From NCBI RefSeq assembly GCF_026210795.1, contig NC_089452.1, positions 1,054,001 to 1,118,000 on the forward strand: a DNA stretch of 64,000 bases. Reading direction: 5' to 3'. Source of the DNA: Rhizophagus irregularis (Eukaryota > Glomeromycota > Glomeromycetes > Glomerales > Glomeraceae). Of this stretch, positions 56,061 through 64,000 are shown one piece after another (position 1 is the stretch's first letter; every line of letters starts with the position of its first letter). The position numbers and the translations under genes are program-made. A model generated the notes under the pieces. The model was not told where the DNA came from. It worked only from the letters and a program-made list of their open reading frames with translations, and ran no database searches.

Positions 56061-57446
56061 TCATATCATCATCTTTACTTTTCCCAATTCAAAACCATCA
56101 TCATCATCACACAAATTACTATAATTTTCAATTATTCCTTTATCTTCATATTCCTTTAATAAATCTTCCATATGTTCTGCTGTTGTCATATCAAAACTTA
56201 ATAATATAGGACACCTGCCTACCCAATTATCAAAAAATGGTTTTAAAGGTATATAAAATGAATCAAATATAAGGTTGAATTTAAATTTAAATAAACCAAT
56301 AGGTGATGATTTTGTTAATACATCAAATAAAAAATTCCAATAATAAAGATTATCAATAATAATAAATAATGTATCTAAATATTGACAATTAATTAATATT
56401 TTTTCAAATTCAAAAATATCCCAATCTCCTATTCTTAATTTAAGATATTTGAGTTTTGGACAATTTTGATAAATAGCTTGAATGATATCTGTACAATCAT
56501 AATAGTCACAATAATCAATTTTTATTTCAATAAGAGATCCACAAGTACTTTTAATTAAATCTGCTAATCCTTTCTCTGAAAAAGATTTAACTCTTAAAAT
56601 TTGTAAATGAGGTAAAGAATAATTCCATAAGAAATCCAATTCTCTATTATCATCAAATTCCAATATTTTTAAATTTACAAAAGATGAAAGAACTTTTGTA
56701 GGTGATGTAGTTATCTTATAATAATATATGTTATTTGAATGTTTAATTAATGCATTTTCAATAATTTCATCAAACGATAAATCACGATGATAATTATGAT
56801 CTATTAAACTAAAGCTAAACAAGTTTTTTTGAGCCTCGATTAATCTACCAATTCCATTATTATATTTATGACCACCAAAACGAATTTCTAATTCTTCAAT
56901 TGATTTACAATTCTCCACTAATTCAAATAAAATATTATCCTTTATATCAGTACTACAACTAAAATATTTAATTCCTGAACAACAATTTTCAGTAAAATTG
57001 ATTTGATAATCAAAAAATTTGGGTATATAAAGGTGTGAAAATTTTAGATCTTCATTATTAAAAAGTTTTAACATTTCATTTAAAATTAAAGTAGTTTTAG
57101 ATCTTTCTTTAAATGAATTAATCATAAATCGGATTATTTCAAAATTTAAATGTTTACAAAAACTAATATAATTGAACAAAGGTTTTTTTTTATATAAGTA
57201 TATTAATGAATCACTTTGACTTAAATAATTTTTCGTTTCATCAGAAAAATGGGAAATTATTACATTTAATAATAATTTCTTATACTTCTTTTCTAATTTT
57301 AAAATTTTCCAGGGATTTTTCCATAAAATTGGAACAATTATTTCACAAAAAGTTTTATCAACTGATAGACATGAAATCAATGTATTTTTGTCATTTCGTA
57401 ATTCTTCAATTATCAAGTAGAGAACATCTCTGTTTAATATGGTCAT
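56061..57446 (-). CDS. F-box / leucine-rich-repeat-like protein 4
   Basis: A single exon of 461 residues. The F-box spans residues 3-45 (LNRDVLYLIIEELRNDKNTL; CLSVDKTFCEIIVPILWKNPW), then leucine-rich repeats (CPKLKYLKLRIGDWDIFEFE; CQYLDTLFIIIDN). The C-terminal module reads PFFDNWVGRCPILLSFDM, then LLKEYEDKGIIENY. It is closest to the 61,769 gene: both have an HFDYQINF-type segment, SLPHLQILRVKSFSEKGLAD and an acidic CDDDDGF end. Its upstream region has AAATATTTATTTAATCATTTTGCGCC, matching the other two genes of this cluster. Presumed ubiquitin-ligase adaptor. Confidence 0.9.
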   Translation of the reverse strand: MTILNRDVLYLIIEELRNDKNTLISCLSVDKTFCEIIVPILWKNPWKILKLEKKYKKLLLNVIISHFSDETKNYLSQSDSLIYLYKKKPLFNYISFCKHLNFEIIRFMINSFKERSKTTLILNEMLKLFNNEDLKFSHLYIPKFFDYQINFTENCCSGIKYFSCSTDIKDNILFELVENCKSIEELEIRFGGHKYNNGIGRLIEAQKNLFSFSLIDHNYHRDLSFDEIIENALIKHSNNIYYYKITTSPTKVLSSFVNLKILEFDDNRELDFLWNYSLPHLQILRVKSFSEKGLADLIKSTCGSLIEIKIDYCDYYDCTDIIQAIYQNCPKLKYLKLRIGDWDIFEFEKILINCQYLDTLFIIIDNLYYWNFLFDVLTKSSPIGLFKFKFNLIFDSFYIPLKPFFDNWVGRCPILLSFDMTTAEHMEDLLKEYEDKGIIENYSNLCDDDDGFELGKVKMMI

Positions 57447-57502
57447 CTTTTATTAAAAAAAAATCGTTCTTTTTTTTTTTTTTTTTTTGTTGGGATTGGG
57501 AA

Positions 57503-57530
57503 GGGCGCAAAATGATTAAATAAATATTTA
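57503..57530 (-). promoter_or_regulatory. Shared upstream block of F-box gene 4
   Basis: On the minus strand this reads TAAATATTTATTTAATCATT, then TTGCGCCC, about 60 bases before the ATG. Counterparts: TATTTATTTGAACAATTTTA plus CGCCTT before gene 5 (59,718-59,743), and ATATGTAATTATTTTACGCC before gene 6. Confidence 0.4.
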
Positions 57531-57769
57531 TTGTTTATATACTGTGACATGTCAATTGTCACATGTTACAGATTATGTGGCGCAGTGACACTCCTCAATA
57601 TTAAGTAAGTTTAATCTGCAGGCGCGGACCGCAAATTTCCGGTCAATGACGATTTACTGCGCCTGCGGCCAGATCTTACCATACTAACGAAAATGAAAAA
57701 TGAGATTATCACCATGCTAGCCAAAAAAAGTCTTTTCTCTTAAATTTTTATAAGAATCCTTTCAACCAT

Positions 57770-57893
57770 CGGAACAGAACCATTTCGGAAAAGAACGAAC
57801 CAAGAACGAACCATTTCGGAACAGAACGAGCCATTTCGGAACAAGAACGAACCATTTTGGAACAAGAACGAACCATTTCGGAACAGAACGAGA
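57770..57893. repeat. GAACGAACCATTTCGGAACA tandem repeat
   Basis: About six imperfect units of GAACGAACCATTTCGGAACA (20-24 bases). A related inverted motif (TTCCAAGCC, CGTTCC) appears more loosely at 60,393-60,525. Confidence 0.7.
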
Positions 57894-58295
57894 TCGAATT
57901 TTGTATGATAGCCAATCAAAAATCTGTCTAGTTCACATGTTTTACCTAATTTTTGACGCTCCTAGTTTAATTAGTCGAGGAGAAGCGTCGCCGTTTCAAT
58001 TATTCGATTAAATTACTTTTTTATTAGAACACTTTTATATATAAAAAATTGATATATAATTCACTACTTTTATTCTCAAAAATGCCGATATTTACGATAT
58101 TTAACAAATGAAAAAAAAAAAATCGTTTTCTATACAATGATGACAATAATAAGGCTAATAATTTAAATCATTCCCAAAATGTATTTTATAAAATAAATAA
58201 AAAAAATAATAATAATTTATCTTTATAATTATATAATGTTTTTTGATATCCCATGACCCATATTTTCCATTTCCTAAAGAATTTAAATAATGTTC

Positions 58296-59681
58296 TTAAT
58301 AATTTTCTAATTCAATATCATCACAATTTTTGATCATCCCCTCTGTTTCATATTTATGTAACCAATATTCTATCTCTTTTGCATTATTAAAATTTAAAAA
58401 TATAGGACGTTTACCTTTCCAATTATTAAAAAATAATTTTAAGAATTCTAATTTAGGTTTTAATTCATAATCAAATGAATGAAATTTAAATTTAAATAAA
58501 TCATTTGGTGATAATTTAATTAATATTTTAAATAAATTCTCCCATTCAAAAACAATATCATTAATAACAAAACTTAATACTTTTAAATGTTGACAATTTG
58601 TTAATAAATTTTCTAATTCTAAAATATTACAATTTCTAAACATTAATTTAAGATATTTAAGTTTTGGACAATTTTTATAAATAGCTTGAATAATATTTTT
58701 GTTACCAATCTCATCATGAATTACACCATCAATTTTTATTTCAATAAGAGACCTATTTGTATTTTTAATTAAATTTGTTAATGGTTTGATTGAAATAAAA
58801 CTGGTTCTTAAAATTTGTAAGAAGGGTAAAGATAAATTCTCTAAACAATTCCATTCGCCAAAGTATCTATCTTCTAATTCTAATACTTTTAAATTTATAA
58901 ATGATGGAATTTTCGTGGGTCGTCTATTTATCTTAAAATTTTGTAAGGTGTTTGTATGTGTAGCCAATGAATTTTCAATAATTTTATCAAATGGTGATTT
59001 ATTTATGTAATAACTTTCTAATAAACTAAGACTAATTAATTTTTCCCGAGTTTTGATTAATTTAATAATCCCATAATTATCAACATCTATAGAAAGTTCC
59101 AATTCTTTAATTGATTTACATATATCAATTAATCCAATTAAAATGTTATCATTCATACTAGTATTACAACTAAGAAATTCGATTTCTGAAAGATGACGTC
59201 TCGCTCCAGGAATATGATATATTTGATAATCAAAATTTTTAGGTATATAGAGATGTGTAAATTTTCTATTCTCATTAAAAAAAAGTTTCAATATTTCATT
59301 CATAATAATTAAAATTTTTGATTTTTCATAAACTTCGTTTAAAGAATATATAATATAAATTATTTCTTTAATTTCCCCTAAATTTAAATGTCTACAAAAA
59401 CTAATATAATCAAATAAAGGTTTTTGATAAGAATTTTTAAATATATTAATCTCTTGATTCTTTAAATTATTTTTTGTTTCATTTGATAAATGTGAAATAA
59501 TTATTTTTGATAATGATTTTCTTTTTACTTTGGTCATGAATTTCCAAGGATTTTTCCATAAAATTGGAACAATTATTTCACAATAAATTTTATTAACTAA
59601 TAAGAATGAATATAATGTCTTTCTATCATCTTGTAATTCTTCAATTATTAAGCGAAGAACATCTCTGTTTAATTTGGACAT
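58296..59681 (-). CDS. F-box / leucine-rich-repeat-like protein 5
   Basis: A single exon of 461 residues. The F-box covers residues 3-45 (LNRDVLRLIIEELQDDRKTL; FLLVNKIYCEIIVPILWKNPW). The repeat region includes CPKLKYLKLMFRNCNILELE and CQHLKVLSFVIND, and the C-terminal module reads LFFNNWKGKRPIFLNF with the WLHKYETEGMIKNCDD helix. It shares features of both subgroups: the SEIEFLSCNTS and LQILRTS segments resemble genes 1-3, the C-terminus resembles 4 and 6. It is in tandem with gene 4, 850 bases apart, same strand. Presumed SCF adaptor. Confidence 0.9.
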   Translation of the reverse strand: MSKLNRDVLRLIIEELQDDRKTLYSFLLVNKIYCEIIVPILWKNPWKFMTKVKRKSLSKIIISHLSNETKNNLKNQEINIFKNSYQKPLFDYISFCRHLNLGEIKEIIYIIYSLNEVYEKSKILIIMNEILKLFFNENRKFTHLYIPKNFDYQIYHIPGARRHLSEIEFLSCNTSMNDNILIGLIDICKSIKELELSIDVDNYGIIKLIKTREKLISLSLLESYYINKSPFDKIIENSLATHTNTLQNFKINRRPTKIPSFINLKVLELEDRYFGEWNCLENLSLPFLQILRTSFISIKPLTNLIKNTNRSLIEIKIDGVIHDEIGNKNIIQAIYKNCPKLKYLKLMFRNCNILELENLLTNCQHLKVLSFVINDIVFEWENLFKILIKLSPNDLFKFKFHSFDYELKPKLEFLKLFFNNWKGKRPIFLNFNNAKEIEYWLHKYETEGMIKNCDDIELENY

Positions 59682-61014
59682 CTTTTTTCTTTATTAAAAA
59701 AAATATTTTTGGTTGAAAAGGCGTAAAATTGTTCAAATAAATACTGGTGTCAATTATTGTGGCGTTGTTACACTTGTTACACAGATTCCCTTGATTTAGC
59801 AATATTTGGTTCATCGATTTTGATTATGATTGATTATGATGGTTTGTTGATCTCAATTTTGCTGCGTCTACGTCCCTTTTTTTTGCGGCTAATTACGATA
59901 CATATTTCTATATTAGTAAGCGGTGATTTTAATTATTTTAATTTAATTAATCCAAATTCATTGTTTAAATATGTAAATCGATGTCATATTCCATTTTTAG
60001 TCATTGATTCATTTTAATATTATATCCATTTAAAATAAATATGAATTATAAACCGAATTGTTAATAATAACCGATTCTAGACTTTATTTGGTTAGTACAA
60101 AAAAATCTGTGTAAATGGAAATATCTATTAGAACCTTCGCCTCGGTTTTAGACCTAAGGAGTTTGGTCGCATGATCTAATATTTATTTACATAATAATGA
60201 CATTTGCTCTATTTTTGATTAATAAGAGGTGTGGCTTTTTCATACACTTTTTTTTTTCCGGAAAGTTCTGACATATTCTTCTATACCCAATTTTTTAATG
60301 ATTTATGCAGACAGGTTATCTGCGGTAGAATTTTATTATTACATGTAAATACGTTATTACGACTTCATTATTCGATTATAGAATATTTGTTTCGTTCCAA
60401 GCCACCTATTCCGTTCCAAGCCATTTATTTTTTAGAGTTTTCCGTTTACATTTTCCGTTCCTATTATTTCGTTTTCCGTTACGTTACAGATTAATTCATA
60501 TACCTTTTCCGTTCCTATTATTTCAGAGTTAGTTTTTCGCTCTAGTTGCTTGAAGAAACTTGATATAAATGTTATGGTTTCTGTAAAGAACCAACTTTCT
60601 CTTTCTTATAAACTCTGACTTCCTATATCTATAAAGTTTTTTTGAAAGAATATCACCAGCTTCAAGAAAAAATTTGTTTATAATAGTACCATGATCGTAG
60701 TAATAATTCCTTATACTTTTAATTAATATTATCACTCTCTAACGTTATTATCATAAAAATTGTCAAAAGATTGACAGCAAAAGGTAATTCCGGTGCTATT
60801 ACTTGTGTGATCGAGATTTTTTTTTTTTAATAAGACGTAGTTATATTGAACAAATTTTCGTATGGTATATAAAATAACTATTTTCTGATTGTTAAAAACA
60901 AATTTAGTAATACTTCTTATATCTCAAAAATTCAATCAAGTGAAACTCCTATAGCAGTACCCATATGGGGCGCTATCAGATTGTCTACTTTCGCAAGCCA
61001 TACATGCGAGGTTT
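59682..61014. other. Intergenic between divergent F-box genes 5 and 6
   Basis: Promoter block of gene 5 at 59,718-59,743. A loose CGTTCC-rich stretch lies at 60,393-60,525. No gene is supported; the frames at 59,757 and 60,231 have no coding signature. Confidence 0.4.
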
Positions 61015-61398
61015 TAGAGTTTGGAATCGATTAAGGTTAATCGATTAATTAATCGACTAAGACGGTTAATCGAATAAGGTATCTCAAAAATCGGTTAATC
61101 GATTAAAATTATCAACCCATAATTCTGGTCAAATTATCTAATGCGGCCCAGAGCTGTGAATTTTTGGTCACGTGTTCTCCGAACTTGGAAGAATTTGTAT
61201 TAATTTTTTAATGATAATAATAATAAATAAGACTTTCCTATAACTAAATGTATGATCAAAAACAATTTGGTGCAATCTGCGGTCAAAAAAAAAAAAAATT
61301 TTTAATATTTTAATATTAATCGATTTATTAATCGATTAGGGCCCTTGGTTAATCGATTATTAATCGGTTAAGGTTTTTTTGGTCGGTTCCAACCTCTA
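61015..61398. mobile_element. hAT-like MITE with 8-base target duplication
   Basis: A 384-base element. The left end TAGAGTTTGGAATCGA and the right end (complement TAGAGGTTGGAACCGA) match at 14 of 16 positions. It is bordered by CGAGGTTT (61,007-61,014) and CGAGGTTC (61,399-61,406), an 8-base duplication with one change. Each sub-terminal zone is a cluster of TTAATCGATTAA-type palindromes (about six copies). 8-base duplications and TAG-type ends fit hAT elements. No transposase is present. Confidence 0.75.
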
Positions 61399-61768
61399 CG
61401 AGGTTCTTGCTTTTAATTCGGCAAATTCAAAATAAAAAAATTCACTAATCATAGAATAATTATAACCTCTTGCAAATTATGGCTCTGTAAAAAAAAAATA
61501 ATAATTTCATGTGATTGGCAAAAATAACTGATTTTTTTTTAAAATAAAGACAGTGACGGAACGTTACAAATCTAGGCGCCGATCCCTTTACGAAAGCTAC
61601 ACAACCACCCAATCCCCGAAGGAATCGTCGTACATGTACAAATCAACTATTTAGTGTATGGCATGATCAACATAAAATCAAGGTTTGTACAACACGCGAC
61701 ATGACATAATATATGTAATTATTTTACGCCTTAACCAAAAAAAAAATATTTTCTTCCCCGTAAAAAAA
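61399..61768 (+). other. Upstream region of F-box gene 6
   Basis: A+T-rich DNA ending in the shared block TATGTAATTATTTTACGCC (61,713-61,732), about 40 bases before the ATG, followed by an A-rich leader. No other feature is seen. Confidence 0.4.
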
Positions 61769-63163
61769 ATGTCCGAATTAAATAGAGATGTTCTTTACTT
61801 GATAATTAAAGAATTACAAAATGATAAAAAAGCATTGGTTTCATGTCTATTAGTTAATAAAGTGTTTTGTGAAACAACCGTTCCAATTTTATGGGAAAAT
61901 CCTTGGAAATTCCTAACGTTATTAAAGAAGTATAAAAAAATGTTATTAAAAGTAATCATTTCTCATTTATCAGATGAATCAAGAAATAATTTAAATAAAC
62001 AAAATTTATTAATAAATTCATATCAAAGACCTTTATTCAACTATATTGGTTTTTGTAAACATTTAAATTTTGATATAATCCAGAAAGTTATAAACACCAT
62101 TAAAAAAAAGTCTGAAATTCCTTTAATTAAAAATGAAATATTCAAACTTTTTATTAATGAAAATATGAAATTTACACACCTTTATATACCCAAACATTTT
62201 GATTATCAAATAAATTTTGTAGTTGCCAAACAATGCTTATCAGAAATTAAATTTTTTAATTGTAGCACAAATATAGATGATAATGTTTTGATGGGATTAA
62301 TAGAAATTTGCAAATCAATCAAGGAATTGGAACTTTGTTTTTTAGTTCATGAATATCATAATAATGGAATTGGTAGATTGATTGAAACTCAAAAAAACTT
62401 GTTTAGTGTTAGTTTAATAGATTATTATTACCCTACTCTATCATTTGATGAAACTATTCAAAATGCATTGATCAAACATTCAAGTACTATTCATTATTTA
62501 AATATAACCCAGCCACCCATAAAACTTCTTTCATCTTTTGTAAATTTAAAAGTACTTGAATTAAATGATAAAAGACAGGTGGATTTTTCATGGAATTATT
62601 CTTTACCTCACTTACAAATTTTACGAGTTAAATTTTTTTCAGAGAAAGCGTTAATAGATTTAATTAAAAGTACAAACGGGTCACTTATTGAAATAAAATT
62701 TGATTATTGTAACAATTGGTTTAGAAGTTTAGAAGTCATTCAAGCTATACATCAGAGCTGTCCATATCTTAAATATCTTAAATTAGTAATCACAGATGGT
62801 AATATTCTAGAGTTTGAAAAAATTGAAAAAATATTAATTAATTGTTCATATTTAAGTGTATTATATATTGTTGCTGAGTTAATTTATGGTTGGGATGTTT
62901 TATTAGAGATATTAACAAAATCATCTTCAGCTAATTTATTTAAATTTAAATTTCGAATTATATTCTCTGGTCCATCAGATCCTACACCTTTAAAGTTATT
63001 TTTTGATAATTGGAAAGGCAAGCGTCCTATATTATTAAGCTTTGATAAGAAAGTATCAGTTCGTATGGAAGATTTATTAAAGGAATATGAGGCAAAAGGA
63101 ATTATTAAAAATTATAATAATAATTTGTGTGATGATAATGATGGTTTTGATTTGTGTTTTTAG
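61769..63163 (+). CDS. F-box / leucine-rich-repeat-like protein 6
   Basis: A single exon of 464 residues from the ATG at 61,769. An in-frame ATG 84 bases upstream would add 28 residues, but it lies in the promoter block shared with the paralogues, and the MSELNRDVLYL start matches them, so 61,769 is preferred. The F-box spans residues 3-45 (ELNRDVLYLIIKELQNDKKA; CLLVNKVFCETTVPILWENPW). Leucine-rich repeats follow (CPYLKYLKLVITDGNILEFE), then LFFDNWKGKRPILLSFD and LLKEYEAKGIIKNYNN, with an acidic end. It is the sister of gene 4 on the opposite strand. Presumed SCF substrate receptor. Confidence 0.9.
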   Translation: MSELNRDVLYLIIKELQNDKKALVSCLLVNKVFCETTVPILWENPWKFLTLLKKYKKMLLKVIISHLSDESRNNLNKQNLLINSYQRPLFNYIGFCKHLNFDIIQKVINTIKKKSEIPLIKNEIFKLFINENMKFTHLYIPKHFDYQINFVVAKQCLSEIKFFNCSTNIDDNVLMGLIEICKSIKELELCFLVHEYHNNGIGRLIETQKNLFSVSLIDYYYPTLSFDETIQNALIKHSSTIHYLNITQPPIKLLSSFVNLKVLELNDKRQVDFSWNYSLPHLQILRVKFFSEKALIDLIKSTNGSLIEIKFDYCNNWFRSLEVIQAIHQSCPYLKYLKLVITDGNILEFEKIEKILINCSYLSVLYIVAELIYGWDVLLEILTKSSSANLFKFKFRIIFSGPSDPTPLKLFFDNWKGKRPILLSFDKKVSVRMEDLLKEYEAKGIIKNYNNNLCDDNDGFDLCF

Positions 63164-64000
63164 AATGAAGCAAATATAGTTCATTTTATTTAAATTTTTT
63201 TTATATTTTAAAAAATAATTCTAAATTTTGATATTGTTACTTCAAATTATGTGATAGAATCTAAAAATAAATAATAAATGATTTGAATTTTTTATCATAA
63301 AAATGTTGGTTATCATTTTGAATTATTTACAATATTCATGATATATTCGTGTTAAATATTAGCGACTTGTTTTATAAATTCATGAAATATCTGTAATATG
63401 AAATGATGTTATAATTTATTTATTAGCAAATATATGAATAGTAGTATTATAAATTTATAATTTAAATTTTAAAAATTGAAAATACATCGTTATTTTATTA
63501 ACTAGCACGTTATGATTGGCCAAAGATTCTTCATAAAGTTTGCGAAAATTTGTACAAGTTTTTTATTTATAATTTATCTTAGTATAATTCTGGATCAATT
63601 TCTTTAGTTGATATTCAGAACCTGTGAGGAACTAACTTTTTGAAAGTTATAATCATTCACTAATGAATTGAAATCACAGATAGTCAATCACGAAATAATT
63701 TTTACGAAATAATGTTAATAAGGACGTAATTATTATTTATTGTGTAAGAAATTGCTATACCACTGCTATATCGTTAACAGATCATATTATTTATATGCAT
63801 GAAAATGATAATCGCGACGTAAAATAAACATTAATCGATATTGCTTTAATATTGTTTTTTTTAAAAAAAAAATAAAAGGAAAATATTATATTATTCACAA
63901 ATAATAAATATGAAAATTTATAAAATCTGAAATAATTAAAGTTAAGTGATAATAGTTGACGATAAAAAAATCGGGAATCGAATATTGTGTAATGACCGTA
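63164..64000. other. Intergenic, AT-rich
   Basis: This is the 3' flank of F-box gene 6, with AATAAATAATAAATG at about 63,265 as a possible polyadenylation signal. The rest is A+T-rich and shows no gene, RNA gene or clear repeat. Confidence 0.4.

Larger units (their letters stand above)
57447..58295. other. Intergenic between F-box genes 4 and 5
   Basis: Promoter of gene 4 (57,447-57,540), a G+C-richer inverted repeat GGCGCGGACCGCAAATTTCC .. TGCGCCTGCGGCC at about 57,620-57,670, a tandem repeat at 57,770-57,893, and the 3' flank of gene 5. No other gene is seen. Confidence 0.45.

Noticed and set aside
61685-61768. 28-residue N-terminal extension of F-box protein 6
   Set aside because: It overlaps the promoter block shared with paralogues, and the internal MSELNRDVLYL start matches all other members.

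Overview
The window is about 75% A+T eukaryotic DNA. Coding runs are interrupted by short GT-AG introns (about 55-150 bases), and the gaps are long, repeat-rich and full of homopolymers. The gene families point to an arbuscular mycorrhizal fungus of the Glomeromycotina, most likely Rhizophagus irregularis or a close relative. These are rapidly duplicating F-box/leucine-rich proteins, a tyrosine-kinase-like kinase, beta-propeller/TRP-type channel proteins, a DUF3684/sacsin-type ATPase and small secreted proteins. The assignment is inference from family content and composition; no ribosomal or mitochondrial marker is present.

Layout. 0.8-1.25 kb: a two-exon small secreted protein gene. 2.56-4.11 kb: a non-coding element with CCCTATAA termini. 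5.9-7.3 kb: F-box gene 1. 10.2-10.7 kb: a small heat-shock protein gene with a strong heat-shock element. 11.07-16.50 kb: a complete DNA transposon whose single eight-exon gene joins a DDE-type transposase to a RecQ helicase. 17.0-17.66 kb: a long-armed inverted-repeat element. 17.9-25.4 kb: a duplicated block (copies A and B). Each copy carries a secreted cysteine-rich protein gene, intact in A and broken in B, and an RNA-binding ORF1-like fragment lies between them. 27.6-29.0 kb: F-box gene 2. 31.6-36.0 kb (minus): a TRP-like channel gene with two frame breaks. 36.8 kb: a Helitron 3' end. 41.0-42.4 kb: F-box gene 3. 43.25-49.15 kb (minus): a 13-exon HSP90-type ATPase/DUF3684 gene. 52.2-54.0 kb: a TKL kinase gene. 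56.1-63.2 kb: F-box genes 4, 5 (minus) and 6 (plus), with an inserted hAT-like MITE at 61.0-61.4 kb.

How it fits together. This is a dynamic accessory region, not a metabolic cluster. Six F-box paralogues share promoter-proximal blocks, so they were duplicated with their control DNA. Transposons (RecQ-transposase element, CCCTRTAA family, hAT-like MITE, Helitron, retroposon-type tails) and a block duplication have shaped the gaps. Three candidate proteins (F-box, kinase, channel) belong to families expanded in this lineage that act in ubiquitin targeting and signalling. The two secreted families are candidate symbiosis effectors.

The most interesting object is the 5.43-kb element at 11,070-16,501. 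The terminal inverted repeats, TTAA target duplication and unbroken 1,424-residue fusion protein were all read directly from the sequence.
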